A stretch of 64,000 bases of DNA from Bicyclus anynana (lineage: Eukaryota > Arthropoda > Insecta > Lepidoptera > Nymphalidae): assembly GCF_947172395.1 (NCBI RefSeq), contig NC_069110.1, positions 6,516,127-6,580,126 of the forward strand, written 5' to 3'. Of the stretch, positions 11,874-24,219 are shown in pieces. Position numbers and translations under genes: made by a program. The stretch's first letter is position 1; every line of letters begins with the position of its first letter. Under the pieces are notes generated by a model. The model ran no database searches, had not been told where the DNA came from, and saw only the letters and a program-made list of their open reading frames with translations.

Positions 11874-12035
11874 TAGCTTGACGGTTAGAGCGGTCGGACA
11901 CCGAGGGGTGATGGTTCGATCCCCGCCCCGTTGGTCTATTGTCGTACCCACTCCTAATACAGTCTTTTCCGACTAGTTGGAGGGGAATGGGAATATTGGT
12001 CATATTTAAAAGATAAGGCAAATATTCTTCAAAAT
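11874..12035 (+). mobile_element. SINE-C, tRNA-derived
   Basis: Head with TTGACGGTTAGAGCGGTC and box B GGTTCGATCCC. The body is TCGTACCCACTCCTAATAC, GACTAGTTGGAGGGGAA and GGAATATTGGTCATATTT, ending in GCAAATATTCTTC. It directly follows RTE-like sequence. Confidence 0.72.
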
Positions 12036-13249
12036 AAAATCGTTCTATCAGATCAAACTAATTACTCCTCAAGAAAATGTCTTACGTGTTATCGTCGTTT
12101 AGTGTTGGAAATAGTAGTCTGTGACGGATATGACGTCGCACGATCTCGTGTTTGGTGTTGGCTTCAGTGTGATCGTGGCGTTCGAGCCGTCCACATCTCT
12201 TGTTGTGTTATTCTTTATGGGTTACTTGGGATAGGCGGGGAGAGTGACTTGAGTGGAAAAGGGGAGTGTTTGATATCAGTCAGAGGTACCTTTAACCCTA
12301 CACACATCGTTCACAAGTACGTTACTCCACTCAAGGTCATTCTCTGCCATTCTAGGGTGTTATTTCGGTTAAGTTTGATTTGCTAATTAAGTTGTCCTGA
12401 CAAGTGTTGTGAATCATAACCTTTGTTCGACATTAGTTTTCTTATATTTGTAATCACTTTTGAGTCCTATAATATACGTTTCTCCATAATTTTGTCCAGA
12501 TTCAGAATATAATAAACAAGAATATTTCATGTACAAGTGTATGTAGTCATAATTTTCAAAGATACAGCACAGACGGCGGCTATTATCTTTGAAAGTGGAG
12601 GGTTGTGGCTTTTATAATAACACTGCAAACACGGTCTTGCTAAAGGTGAGTTCACTTCTTTTGTATGAAAATTTGCTTAGCGTTGGTTTTAATTTGGTTT
12701 ATTTATTTAAATCTACTTTTGTACTGTACGCTTACACTTTATGTTTCAAGCGGTATAATATTTCATTTATACTTATATTGTAATATAAGGTATGGTTGCA
12801 AGTTACCCTTAACGCACCAAGTTTGCATAAAATTGTTACGGAAATCAAAGAAAATTTTGATAGGAAACAAGATGTTCTTTAGTAAATAGCGAACGATCGC
12901 GATTTCGTTCGCCTGAAATTAAATTTTTCACCAAAACACTTTTTTACTTTTTTCGGTATACAAAATAGCAAGTAGTATTGCTGATTAATATCCTCTATCT
13001 TACATTGAAAGGCCTATTAAAATCAGCCGTTCCAGGCGCTTGGAATAAATCCTAGTATTACCTTCCGGCCTAAATTCTAAAAGCATCTTCAAATAGACGC
13101 TGATGTCTTATGTACTCTGATGATTCGATTTCCAATATTCTATTTTACACTTATTTTCTAAATTGTTTTCTGGTAAAAGAGTTCGGCAGGCACTAGTTAT
13201 AGTCTTAACGGCAAATACCGTCTACCGTCAAGTTATGTCAAAATTTAAT
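12036..13249. other. No recognised gene
   Basis: AT-rich apart from 12100-12360, where a 94-codon plus-strand frame (12102-12386) has no recognisable motif. GTGGCTTTTATAATAACACT near 12603 and the rest match no family I know. Confidence 0.4.
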
Positions 13250-13345
13250 TTAATGGTGGTAATTAAAGTCGAAAACTTTAAATTAAAGTTAAGAGTCCGA
13301 GAAGAGCCCACAGCAAACTCAGCCAAGGTTTATTTTTACCAATAA
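13250..13345 (-). mobile_element. Non-LTR element 3' end (family F), partial
   Basis: Contains AAGTTAAGAGTCCGAGAAG and CAGCAAACTCAGCCAAGGTT, matching the reverse copy at 16176-16340. Confidence 0.55.
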
Positions 13346-14529
13346 TAAGGTAAGAGGCCACGGACAAACATTCACCTACAAAGAAAGTTACGTTGAACTT
13401 ATAACACTACTAGCAGATTCGTTCCCGTAAAATTATGTTTTCCACAAATCCTGCGGCAACCATGGATTTATGGCTTAAGAAATGGCTTATAAATAACTGT
13501 TTCTATAAAAAAGATGAGTTTTTACAATTTAAAACCTGACTATATTTATCCAAGATCTCAAGAGCTCGACAGCTTACAAATTTTGAAACTATCAATTTAT
13601 AAATAACTAACAATTTATTGACATTTTATTTTTAAATTGGACATTAATTATCCCATTATTTTGACAATTGTAATTGAGTGGATATGTTTATTTAACTTTA
13701 TTAGCGTTAATTAATCTATTATTATAACATTACTATTCCTGACATTCAAGTTTCTACTTTATTTTTATCTTATTTTAATTTTGTCCAATTAAATGTAATA
13801 TATGTTATCTCATAATATTGCATGTAACATTATTATTTTTAGCAATGCTCTGACAGCGCCCCATGTGACATGCATGCTAAGCTTATGTATTGGTTTGTAA
13901 GTGCTAAATAAATAAATAAATATGGGAAAAAAGTAGCCTATGTTCTACTCCAATGTCCTATTTATCTCTATACCAATTTTCACCAATTTTAGTTTAGCCA
14001 TGAAAACAGACATTTATATGGATACTTTTTTACGGAAAAGAAAAAAGTGAAATGTTAAAGGAAACAGTTTTATTACCTGAACACGTGTGTTTCAGGGTTT
14101 AGGCTGCGGTTGGCACGGAGTGGCTACAGACTGCTCGATATACACCTAGTTGTAACTCACCAGTTACAGTGTTCTGAAAGTAAATGTTAGTAAGGCGCCG
14201 CGCATATTAGCATGTAATATAATTTTTTTTTGACAGAAATGGCTAACTGAGTCGAAGGACTTTTTTATTTTTGTGATTCATTGATGCCGTTGACTGTAAT
14301 CTCACCAGATGGCCTTTATTAACAGCCTAGTAAGATAAACATCAAATATGCTGAGAAAAGTCAGCTATATGATATTCACGATGGGTTCTCAGTAGGGACC
14401 GGATAACATTTATTACATAGAATCTCAATCTTAATATATAAGGTCATTCATCAAGAAATCTCGAACGCCGCATGGACGTACCGTACCTGTACAGTTTGGG
14501 GAGAGTATAGATATGTTCAATAATTGATA

Positions 14530-14896
14530 AGGTTTATCAATAAAATAAATTTAAAAAAAAGTACAAAGTTGAAATTTAACAGAAGGGTAGTCTATAGTTA
14601 GTAGATATCCGCTAAGAGCTGATTTAGCGATAGGGCCGGATTAAAGAGGTCTAAAGGCTCCCGCAAATTAGTATGAAAGTCCTTCATTTTTAAAACTACA
14701 AACTTGAAATTTGGCAGATAAGTGGTTAGTTACAATAGTAAGTTAACAGTTAGTTTACGTTTGATATTAATGGATTTTGCGACAGGGCCGGATTAAGGAG
14801 GTCTAAAGGCTCTCGCAAGTTTAGCTTATCATTTTTGTGAATACCTTAAAAGTTTACACCGATTTTTACCCGGAAGAAGTCCCGGGCGTCCGCTAG
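14530..14896 (+). mobile_element. Diverged Helitron with internal duplication
   Basis: The 3' end AGTCCCGGGCGTCCGCTAG is at 14878-14896. Upstream, GGGCCGGATTAA and the following GAGGTCTAAAGGCTC stretch occur twice (14634-14670 and 14785-14820). The 5' end is not clear. Fragments of the same subfamily appear reversed at 47660-47760 and 46560-46680. Confidence 0.6.
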
Positions 14897-15634
14897 TTTC
14901 GTTGTCAACTAGCTTATGTCAAAGATAGTGAATTAGCCTGCTGACGTTAATGACGATGCAATGTAGGATGGAAGCTCGGTAACTTTAAAGATGTACATGT
15001 TTGTTCTACCTTCAGGTCTGGACTAATGGCTTCGGCCGTGGCCTGAGGGAATTTAGAAATTAGAAAATCCAAAACTGTAAACTGTACGTAAAACAGATTA
15101 GTGTAATGTTATTTAATGGAGATAAGTACACATACACGTCGACTTCTTATTAGTGTAGGAAAAACTTCCAGATTTTTTTATTCACAATCATGCCTAGTGG
15201 AAAGTGGTCTTGCCTCCAAGATCAAAGGCAAAAATTCAAAATCAAAGTACCTTCAAGGCAAAAGTGAATAGGCACTTTTGCCTTAAAGGTGCACAAATCA
15301 TATAATTGTGTTATAAAGAAGCTGGAATTGCATTTCACATCTTCGCTGTTCTTAATAGAAATGTCGATGCGAAACTATATTGTGCGAGTTGACTGGACTT
15401 CCCCCCAATTTTTTACTTCCACATAATGTGCTCAAGGCTTTATTGGGTAGCACTAATATTCAACTAGATATGTGCAGTGCCCTTATCACGGTTGTACGTA
15501 ACTAATTCGTAATTCAGGCAAATGTTAAGTGCCGAAATGTTTTGACTGAAATAGTTTGTGAGCTTTATGATTATAATCGGTTAGATAAAAACAGTATTTT
15601 TGCCCACTGGTAAGTCTTTACTTAACTTAAAAAA

Positions 15635-15840
15635 CACACAGAGTCTTCGACGGCGAAGTCGAGGTCCCCGATATCTAACGTCACCCGGACGTGGGATTTC
15701 TAACTCACGATCTTGGGGGTGTCCGAACTGATTCACTCAGGTCACGGTTACCCCCTCCCGAATGGCCCTCTAAGCCGAGGTCCGAGTCTCATAGGAGACG
15801 CCCTTAGAGAGTCGTTCCGCCCTCTATCTCTTTTCTATGC
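15635..15840. other. GC-rich block of unknown origin
   Basis: A sharp GC-rich island (GTCTTCGACGGCGAAGTCG with a hairpin, ACGTCACCCGGACGTGGGA, CGAGGTCCGAGTCTCATAGG). No long frame. It is probably part of an old retrotransposon, but I cannot name the family. Confidence 0.35.
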
Positions 15841-16029
15841 TCTTTTTTTAAAATCATATATTATAATTTACAATTGATAACATAATTACAATTTCTTACA
15901 GTTTTACTTCTTGCGTGAAAGTGGAAGCTGATCAAATGGCCTCCAAGCACCTTTATCTTTATGAAAGTCTTCAAATTGTGTAGTAAGTAAATGTTTTTTA
16001 ACACAAACTTATGCATTGGCATGTACATA

Positions 16030-16175
16030 AAAGTCTTGGGTCGTGTCATCATAAGGTTCTAGGTTCACATCCTGGGTCAGGCTTAGAAATATTGAGAATT
16101 TCTTTCTGAATATTTCTCAATAGTCCGGAATTAGGAATATGGAGTTTCATATCCGTGCCGTGCGTATTTCATTTA
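16030..16175 (+). mobile_element. tRNA-like SINE (type D)
   Basis: AAGGTTCTAGGTTCACATCC resembles a tRNA T-arm region; it is followed by GAGAATTTCTTTCTGAATAT. A reversed relative is at about 42540-42700. Confidence 0.45.
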
Positions 16176-16340
16176 TTTCAATTAGGCTTAGTTTACAAGC
16201 ACTTTTGAAAAGTCAAGTGATGATTGACTGATGACATGATTTAATAATTAAAGTCGGAAACTTAAAATTAAAGTTACGAGGGTTCCAACAGCTCCTTGGT
16301 TTGAGAAGAGTCCACAACAAACTCAGCCAAGGTTTATGTT
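16176..16340 (-). mobile_element. Non-LTR element 3' end (family F)
   Basis: Reverse copy: TTTATTTCAATTAGGCTTAG, TTTTGAAAAGTCAAG and CACAACAAACTCAGCCAAGG. Confidence 0.6.
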
Positions 16341-16457
16341 TTTTTTGTTTACCATCATTTTACTAACTTTCTTATCTAAAATTAAGTACACAATCGAGTG
16401 CAGTTCAACACTAAGCCGTTATATATCATCTATATAATCCTTAACATTGCAGTGCAT

Positions 16458-16524
16458 TGCGTACAATGTTTGTCTTGTTTAATTTATTTCAAAAATTAGT
16501 TAAACACGACAAACAATGTACGCA
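16458..16524. repeat. Hairpin-forming inverted repeat
   Basis: TGCGTACAATGTTTGTC on the left and GACAAACAATGTACGCA on the right are exact reverses; arms of 17 bp plus TTGTTTAA / TTAAACAC. Confidence 0.7.
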
Positions 16525-16742
16525 GGACCTAACTCAGTTAATTAATCATAGCTATTAAAGTGAGGCAATCCGCAGGCAACAATCACTGCTTTGATGCAGC
16601 GAACGCCACGCAATATCGCGTTTTGCCTGTAGCAAGAACACGAAAATGTGGTGTTCGATTTTTTATATTTATTAGTTTATTAAATACAAGGATAATATTT
16701 TGTCAAATTAGGTTTATTACATCGATACGAATATCGAATCAG

Positions 16743-17025
16743 AAATGAGGAGATCCGCAGAAGAACCAAAGTCACCGACATAGCTCAACGAGTCGCGAAG
16801 CTGAAGTGGCAATGGGCGGGGCACATAGTTCGAACAGCCGAAGGATTTGGGTTCCCAAGCTGCTGGAATGGCGACCCCGCACTACAAAGCGTAATGTTGG
16901 TAAACTGACGACATCAAGCGAGTCGCAGGGATTCGCTGTATGCAGGCGGCTCAGTATCGTCATGTTTGGAAGTCCCTACAAAAGGCCTGCAGTGGCCGTC
17001 CATCGGCTGATATGATGATGATGAT
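16743..17025 (+). pseudogene. RTE-like LINE C-terminal fragment
   Basis: The plus strand carries the same tail: GAGGAGATCCGCAGAAGAAC, AAGTGGCAATGGGCGGGGCA and GCTGCTGGAATGGCGACCC, ending in TGATGATGATGATGA. Frameshifts break the frame. Confidence 0.75.
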
Positions 17026-17064
17026 GAACTAAATATCTTCCTCACCATCGGGTGCCCTCTTCAA

Positions 17065-17325
17065 ACTGAGTTTTTTTATTCTTTACAAGTTAGCCCTTGA
17101 CTACAATTTCACCTATTATTAGTACCTAGTAAGTGATAATGCAATCTAAGATGGAAGCGGGCTAACTTGTTAGAGGAGGAGGAAAATCCACACCCCTTTC
17201 GGTTTTCACACGACATCGTACTAGAACGCTAAAACGCTTGGCGGTGCGCTGTTGCCGGTAGGGTGGTAACTAGCCACGGCCGATGTCTCCCACCAGCCAC
17301 ACCTGGACCAATTAAGAAAACCTCA
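17065..17325 (-). mobile_element. SINE-A, head missing
   Basis: Reverse copy from the T-rich tail to CTGGACCAATTAAGAAAACC; the tRNA-like head is absent. Confidence 0.78.
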
Positions 17326-18268
17326 ATCGACGCACTACGTTTTTATCCTGCAATATTTTGCCAATACCAGTAATACCAGTATTACGAGGGAAACAATAGT
17401 TACGCTAAAATAATCACATTTTCAATTTCCACACTTTTTGGTTATTAACTAAACCTGTTCACCATCTTAGCTGACGTATTGAAGTATATCTGAAATTGTT
17501 TTTCTTTTGGGGTTTTCCTAGACTACCTTACGTGATGAATGAAAAGTTGTTTTATAATTTGTAGGCTTTGCCTTGGCTATGTGTTCATGAAACATTCAGT
17601 CAAGAAAAAAACATATGTATGGATGGACCCCTTACGTGTTTTGAGTAGGTACGTGTAACGCAATTAATATTCTCGATACGAGTAGGTAAGAGGTACATAC
17701 CTATTACATATAGATCCCGGCAAGTAAGTTGAACTGAAAAAGGCGGTCTTACAGGTACGAGTACAATACGGACAATAACATCGCATACTGCGTGAATGCC
17801 TAGAAAAGGTAAAGTTTTCACTTTAAAGTGTGAGCTTTACCACTTGTTCACTTAAAGATTGTGGTCGAATCATTTTATAAATTAATAAGAAATGAAAATT
17901 ACAGAAATAAGATGTCAAAAATAACATGTAACACTTTGGTATATTTACGCTAATAACAACCGAAAATAAGTAACTGCGCATTGGTCAAGTTATACGAATC
18001 CACCATTATTGGCCAGGTTACACGTATATTAGAATGCCAACTAGTTGTCTAAACACAGTCTACACCATATGTTCTTAAAGTGGGAGAGAAAGCCCCCTTG
18101 TGGGCGTTTGAGACATTTAAAGTGGGGGCATATAACAGAAGATAACAGAAAATAAGAGGGCATAGAGGTTTCGTACCTAAGGGATATGGGAAAATAAAAA
18201 AAATCAAATGGATGAATCGTCTGTTTCCAAACTAAGTGTAGTTTGTGCTATGGTTACAAACCACTGAA

Positions 18269-18562
18269 GAATCATCATCATCATCATCATTATCAACCCA
18301 TATTCAGCTCACTGCAGAGCTCGAGTTTCCTCTCAGAATTAGTCCACCACGCTGACCCAATGCGGATTGGCAGACTTTACACACGCAGCAGCAGTATACA
18401 GATTTCCTCACGATGTTTTCCTGCACCGTTTGAGACACGTGATATTTAATTTCTTAAAATGCACACAACTGAAAAGTTGGAGGTACATGCCCCGGACCGA
18501 ATTCGAACCCACACCCTCCGGAATCGGAGGCAGAGGTCATATTCACTAGGCTATCACGGCTA
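18269..18562 (-). mobile_element. SINE-B, full length
   Basis: A reverse copy starting with the CATCATCATCATCATTATC tail and ending with the head (CTAGGCTATCACGGCT). ACTGAAGAA on the left and ACTGAAAAA on the right may be a target-site duplication. Confidence 0.82.
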
Positions 18563-18620
18563 ATAACTGAAAAATATCGTATACTAATTGAATGAATATT
18601 AAATAACTAAATGAATACCG

Positions 18621-18835
18621 TAGAGACCCGCGACTTCGCCAGCGCTTTTCACAAATCCCGCGGGATCCATGTATTTTTTTATAAAAAGTAATCTTTGGGA
18701 ATAAGCTCCCATCTTCATCAGAATCTTCCCAGTGAAAGTTCCAGTAAAATCGTTTTAGCCGTTCCAGATATTAGCCTGGACAAACAAACGGACAGACAGA
18801 CAAAAACCACACATATTTTGGCACACAGACATATT
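18621..18835 (-). mobile_element. Helitron body, 3' end lost
   Basis: On the plus strand CCCGCGACTTCGCCAGCG, then CAAATCCCGCGGGATCCATG and a reversed CTGTCTGTC tract. CTAG and the 5' terminus are missing. Confidence 0.55.
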
Positions 18836-19347
18836 TTTTAATAAGTTTTGATCAATACATTAAATACTTATAATATATAGTAAACCAGACACTGGAAAAC
18901 ATGTTCATCATCATCAAATATTTACCAATAGAGGGAATCAAACCCATGGCCTTGCTTGCAAAAGACAGAGTCACTGCCCGCTGTACCTAACAAACGGCTG
19001 TCAAAATTACAATGCTATATAGTATTTTGTAATTTAAATTATAAATTTTAAATTTTAAATTTACATTAAATCAAATTTGAATTTTTAAGGGTATAAGAAG
19101 TTGCGGATAAGAATAAAATATTTTCAAAGAAGGAAAAATAAGGTTGAGAGTCTATGGTCTAAATAATGTTATTTGAAGGTGGTTAGTATCAGCTTGTGTG
19201 GTCTTAAGTAACGCATGCAAATAAAATAAGAACAAATCAGAAATTCAAATTAAATCTCCATGGAAAAAAACGCCACAAAATACCTAAACGGCATCGGCGA
19301 TTGCACACTTTGATGTGATGAAATAAGGCACCTCACAGACGTATACA

Positions 19348-19692
19348 TCTATACTTACTATAATACTATAAATGCGAAAGTAAATCTGTCTGTCTGCTAC
19401 CTTTGAACGGCTGAACCGATCAAGATAAATTTTGGTAATGGTAAATAGGACTTTGGAGCAAAACATAGGGTACTTTTTGATCCTAAAATAAAAATAGAAG
19501 CGGTTGAAATAGGGGTTGAAAGTTTGTATGGGAAGTCCTTCGTTTTTAGAGTTACAATTTTATGAGTTTGTTCATCAATATTAAAAAAAATAAAAAATAA
19601 TAAAATTGAAGTGGTGAAATAGGGGTGGAAAGTTTACATTAAATTTATTTACATTAATTATAAACGCGGGTGAAGTCGCGAGCGTCCGCTAG
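19348..19692 (+). mobile_element. Short non-autonomous Helitron
   Basis: It starts TCTATACTTACTATAATACT and ends GCGAGCGTCCGCTAG, flanked by A and T. The body carries the common stretch CTGTCTGTCTGCTACC followed by GAACGGCTGAACCGAT. Length 345 bp. Confidence 0.82.
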
Positions 19693-20152
19693 TAATATCA
19701 TAATATCCTCTAGTATATCTATGGGTATCATATCCTACAAATATTCTTAAAGACACTAGAATGCCACGTTATTAGTGAGTGTCATAGGTTATATTTTATC
19801 TCTGTATTCTCACAGGAACAAAAACTACTCGGGTGCAACCGCAGAGCGTCGGTTAGTAATATAGAAGTCTCAAAAAACGTAAAGGTGTTTGAATGCGACA
19901 CCGTCACAATTCACTTCACAATTTCACATGAGGCCGCGGTCGCAAACTTGCAAAAGCTTAACTAAACATGATATTGCGGTGTTAAAACTCTTGCTTAGAA
20001 CTTTTAAATACGTAATTGCTATTTCTCGGCTGCTTAACTAACTTTTTAATCTTGAAATATTGAGTTTCTTTTTGTTTAAATAATTTTAAAATAGTATTTA
20101 TTCATGGCTCGCATCGCTTGTATGGCGCCAACAGACGCTCCTTATGGTAAGG

Positions 20153-20349
20153 TAGGCGTACACCAATCCGCATCGTACGTATCGGACGCATCGCATCAAA
20201 CCGATTCTTAATTTTATCATAGAAAAAATCCAATCGATGCGATCCGTACGAATCGGATCAGTGGACGCACTTGTATGACTTTCTATAAAAAGAATACTAA
20301 AATACGTTTTATGCGTCCAATAAGTACGATGTGGATTAGTGGACGCCTA
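20153..20349. mobile_element. Short TIR element MITE-2, complete
   Basis: The left end TAGGCGTACACCAATCCGCA and reversed right end TAGGCGTCCACTAATCCACA pair for over 40 bp (both go on to CGTAC). A TA is at each edge, as in Tc1/mariner-type insertions. Related pieces: 5436-5539, 30340-30432 and 35388-35422. Confidence 0.72.
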
Positions 20350-20966
20350 AACAAAGGCATATGTCCAACAGTGGAAGCATAATGACTGAGGTTGATGACT
20401 ATGGTGATAAATACACGTAAATAGAATAAACCCTGTGCCTCGAAGAGCATATTAGGCCGTTGGTACTGGTTGATGTATTCGTATTATACTATTGACTTAA
20501 CCATTTACACCTTAAACCCATCAGCAGGCTAATTCACTAACTTTAACGTATGTTAGTTGATATATACAAAATTGAGATTCTATGTAACAAATGTCATCTG
20601 GTGCCTACTGACAATCCTTCGTGGTTATCATAAAGTAACTAGATGACATTTCTCAGTTGATTCGATGTTTATTTTAATAGGTTGTTAATAACGATCAAGA
20701 TAGTGAATTGGCCAGCAGTTCACTATTAATTTAAGCTTATGGTAGTTAATTTAAAATATAGTTCGTTTATAAAATACATGCAATTGTTTTTGAAACAAAT
20801 TTAACATGACATTTTAATTTGTTTTAAAAAAATCGTGTATTCATCATATCATCGTCATAATGATTGTGTAATCATATTTTCAACCATATTAAAATAAAAA
20901 AATTAAAATATTTTTAACACACTAAGCTCTGGAACTTATATTATTATTTATGTCTTACATGCTTAA

Positions 20967-20982
20967 GTGTGTGTGTGTGTGT
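20967..20982. repeat. GT dinucleotide microsatellite
   Basis: GTGTGTGTGTGTG followed by TTGTGT; a short simple repeat. Confidence 0.75.
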
Positions 20983-21538
20983 TGTGTAAGGTCATGAGTA
21001 ATGTATGTATCTGAACATTATACAACTGTTAGGATAGGACTCCTAGCAACTTTTCAGTGTCAGCATAGCATTGAGTAAGAAGGTAAACACTCCTTTTCAT
21101 GTTTATTTGATGTGTCTGTGCATTGCTTAAATAAGTAGTAAGGTGTAGGCCGGAATACATTAGGCTTATGTGTCTGTTTACCGTCTGTGAACAATATATA
21201 CAAGTAAAATTGTAGTGTCTGTACAAAACTACAAAGAAGCTATTTTGGCTTGCTCCTGGCAAATTTTTGGAACGGCTAAATCGTCCTTGTCAAATATTTT
21301 TACGGATTTTTCACTGGAAGTTAGAGGAGCTTATGGAGCAACATTATGCGACTTTTTTTTCCAAAAAATCGATGGTTTCCGCGAGATTTGTAAAATAATG
21401 AATTTCAAGTGAAATTTCAAAGTCGCGGGCGGGTTAATAATAAATCTGAGGAGTTTATTTGTGTTACTACTAGTACCTATACAAAATTTTACAAAGTGTG
21501 ATATTCCATTTTAAAAGAACCACTTTATTTAAAGTGTG

Positions 21539-21845
21539 ATAGCCGTGATAGGATATGACCTCTGTTTCCGTTTTCGGAGGGCGTAGACTCGAATCTGCTC
21601 AGTAGCATGCACCTCCAACTTTTCAGTTGTGTGCATTTTAAGAAATCAAACATCATATGTATCAAACGGTGAAGGAAAAATATCGTGAGCAAACCTGCAT
21701 ACGTGAGAATTTTCTTAATTCTCTACATGTGTGAAGTCTGCCAATCCGCATTGGGCCAGTGTGGAGGACTATTGGCCTAGCCCCTCTCATTCTGAAAGGA
21801 GCCTCGTGCTCATCAGTTAGACAAATATGGGTTGAAAATGACCTA
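21539..21845 (+). mobile_element. SINE-B copy
   Basis: Head AGCCGTGATAG with a small deletion in box A, then CACCTCCAACTTTTCAGTTG, and ends at the ATATGGGTTGA stretch without a long GATGAT tail. Confidence 0.8.
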
Positions 21846-21881
21846 ACATATTTAAAAAGTATATGAAACATTTATTTAAGT

Positions 21882-22116
21882 TCAATGTAATATTATAAAG
21901 GCGAAAGTTTTTGTGTAAGTCTGTATCAATGTTTGTTCCTATTTTACGCTGCGGCTACTGAAGCGATTTGGCTAAAATTTGGAATGGAAATAGATTTTAC
22001 TCTGGATTAACACAATTTTAAAACAAATTTAATTTTCATCCCGGAATAATCCATGGTGCCAGCAGGATTTGTGTAAAACTGAATTCCGCGTGGACGAAGT
22101 CGAGGGCATCCGCTAG
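21882..22116 (+). mobile_element. Short Helitron copy
   Basis: Starts near AATGTAATATTATAAAGG and carries GCGGCTACTGAAGCGATTTG and the ATCCATGG stretch. It ends GGACGAAGTCGAGGGCATCC and CGCTAG at 22113-22116. The 5' base is approximate. Confidence 0.75.
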
Positions 22117-22899
22117 TATTAAATAAATAAAGAATTTAGAATATAAATACAAATGAAAAGTTTTCAATACAGATATAAAAGATATTACTTATAAGATATC
22201 GGATTCTCACTTAATAAAACATAATAATTTATGATTCCAATAAATTAAATAAACAAAAAGCTTGAAATATTCGATACGGGAAAATGATATTATGCATAGA
22301 GAAGCAAACGAATTGGTTTGCAATAAGGGTCATTGAGAATATTTTTATGTGTTATTTTTAATCATTAAATTGTCTGTCAAAAGCCAACAAAGCGGTCGGC
22401 GTGGGCACCAATGACCTATGAGTAACCGAGTTTTTATTACTTTAGTTACAAACAACTTTGTTTAATAAGACCACGTAGTATTATAATGGTATAGGATTAT
22501 TCTTTATAAAATCCATACTTCTTGTATTATAAAGAGGTAAGATTTGAATTTTTGTTTCACTATTTATACAAATTATGCTTTTAAAAAAAAATCTATATTT
22601 CTCTTGGTCCCGAATCTTGATAACTTTATCAATTTCTTACATCTTTTTTTAATGTTTCTTATACATTGTAGAATATGAATAAGATACTTTGCAGTGAATT
22701 TGAAACTTGTTACTAAAATGCCCTTAAAACTTATGCCGACAAATTCGCACTGGGACAGAGATCTATATTGTGTGTAATGGACTACCCGACTTAGTCCGCG
22801 TGAAAATCGACGTAAATGAACCCCTATTTCACCCCTATATATATTTTCGCGTATATTATAATATTATAAATGTGAAAGTAAGTTTGTCTGTTACCTTTT

Positions 22900-23050
22900 A
22901 TAGATTTTTAGAACTGTGACGGAGAATATGGTAGTAGGGGGTAGGTGACGTGTATGTTAGTGGTAGAGTAGGGTAGTGTGGTAGAAGTTTCGTAGGGGTC
23001 TAGGTGTAGTGTAGATGTATTCTAGGGGTAGGGTAGTGGTAGAATATACT
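22900..23050. repeat. G/T-rich TAGGG-like block, left partner
   Basis: Variable repeats of GTAGGG, GGTAG and GTGGTAG. The reverse (TACCCTACC) occurs at 23865-23940, with a Helitron and other DNA in between. Confidence 0.55.
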
Positions 23051-23149
23051 TAACTTATATAATACAGTCGTATAAATATTTGTATTAGAAAATATAGTAG
23101 GCATTTTGGGATATTTAATTATTTAATTTAATGTACATAATATTAACAA

Positions 23150-23507
23150 CTAGCGGACGCCCGCGACTTCGTCGGCGTTGAATTTAGTTTTTCACAAAAC
23201 CCTCGAGAACCATTAATTTTTCCGGGTTAAAGAGTAGCCTATGTGTTAATTCAGGCTATAATATATCCTAAAAACAAATTTCAGCAAATTCGGTTCAGTA
23301 GTCAAGACGTGAAAGAGTAACAAACTTTCATATGATCAAAATCATCAGTTTCCGCAAATCTCGGGAAACCATGGATTTTTTCGGGATAAAAAGTAGCCTT
23401 TGTGTTAATTCAAGTGAAATCTATTTCCATTTCAAATTTCAGCCAAATTGCTTCAGTAGTAGCGGCGTTAAAGAGTAACAAACATCGCATTTATAATATT
23501 AGTGGGA
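23150..23507 (-). mobile_element. Helitron with an internally duplicated body
   Basis: On the plus strand it opens with CTAGCGGACGCCCGCGAC (hairpin end) and closes at TTTATAATATTAGTGGGA. The body stretch (accatggatttttcgggat ... agcctttgtgttaattca) occurs twice, at about 23180-23320 and 23345-23500, so one copy has been tandemly duplicated or one element has inserted in another. Confidence 0.72.
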
Positions 23508-23864
23508 TGGTGTTATAGTGTGTAAATTGTAGGTAGATGTAAAATAAATTTCTGCCCTATTAACATGTCTGTCCTTGAATCTCAGACGACCTTAGGGCAC
23601 AGCGAGTTATGCATAAGGAATCAAACGCTAAACTGGGGCTTGGACAAAAACTGGTTGGACCACTTTTGCTTGAGCCGATGACGTCAACCGATGACTACGC
23701 GCCTGCTTCCGATCATCTTCATAGAATTGTAGAAAACGATAGTATTTCATGTAACTGTTTTGGAACACTTTGTAAAGCCAGCTTTAATGTAGTTTCTGTT
23801 GAGGTAAAACGTGTCTTACTACATCTTTCTTAACTTATATATTATAATCGATTGAATATAGAAT

Positions 23865-23945
23865 TCTACTCCTACCCTACCTCAACCATACTTATTCCTT
23901 ACCCTACCCTACTCTACTATTCTACCCCTATCCTAAGTAGCCTAT
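23865..23945. repeat. C/A-rich CCCTA-like block, right partner
   Basis: CTACTCCTACCCTACCTC and TACCCTACCCTACTCTAC, the reverse of 22900-23050. Confidence 0.55.
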
Positions 23946-24219
23946 AGCCGTCTCCTGATGCTAAGCTATCTTTTAACCAATTTTCAGAAAAATCGGTACA
24001 ACCGTACTTTAGTTATACTATAAATAGATTTATCACGCAAGTAAACAAGCGACGCTCAGTTTATGTGATGTGTATATATTGTATATTATATATTTTATTT
24101 ATTATACAAGAAGTAGAATAATTACTTATATACCTACAAACATAGTTACATAGTTCTAAATAAAAATGAATTCCTGTCTGTAAATAAAAAAGGATCATCA
24201 AGAACTTGCAGTTGCTTAT

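Noticed and set aside
11142..11976. Frames of 109-132 codons on both strands
   Set aside because: They cover LINE tails and a SINE-C head; only the minus-strand LINE C-terminus has meaning and is listed as a pseudogene.
22900..23050. Interstitial telomere
   Set aside because: The insect telomere unit is TTAGG; this block has irregular GTAGGG and GGTAG units without a constant period.
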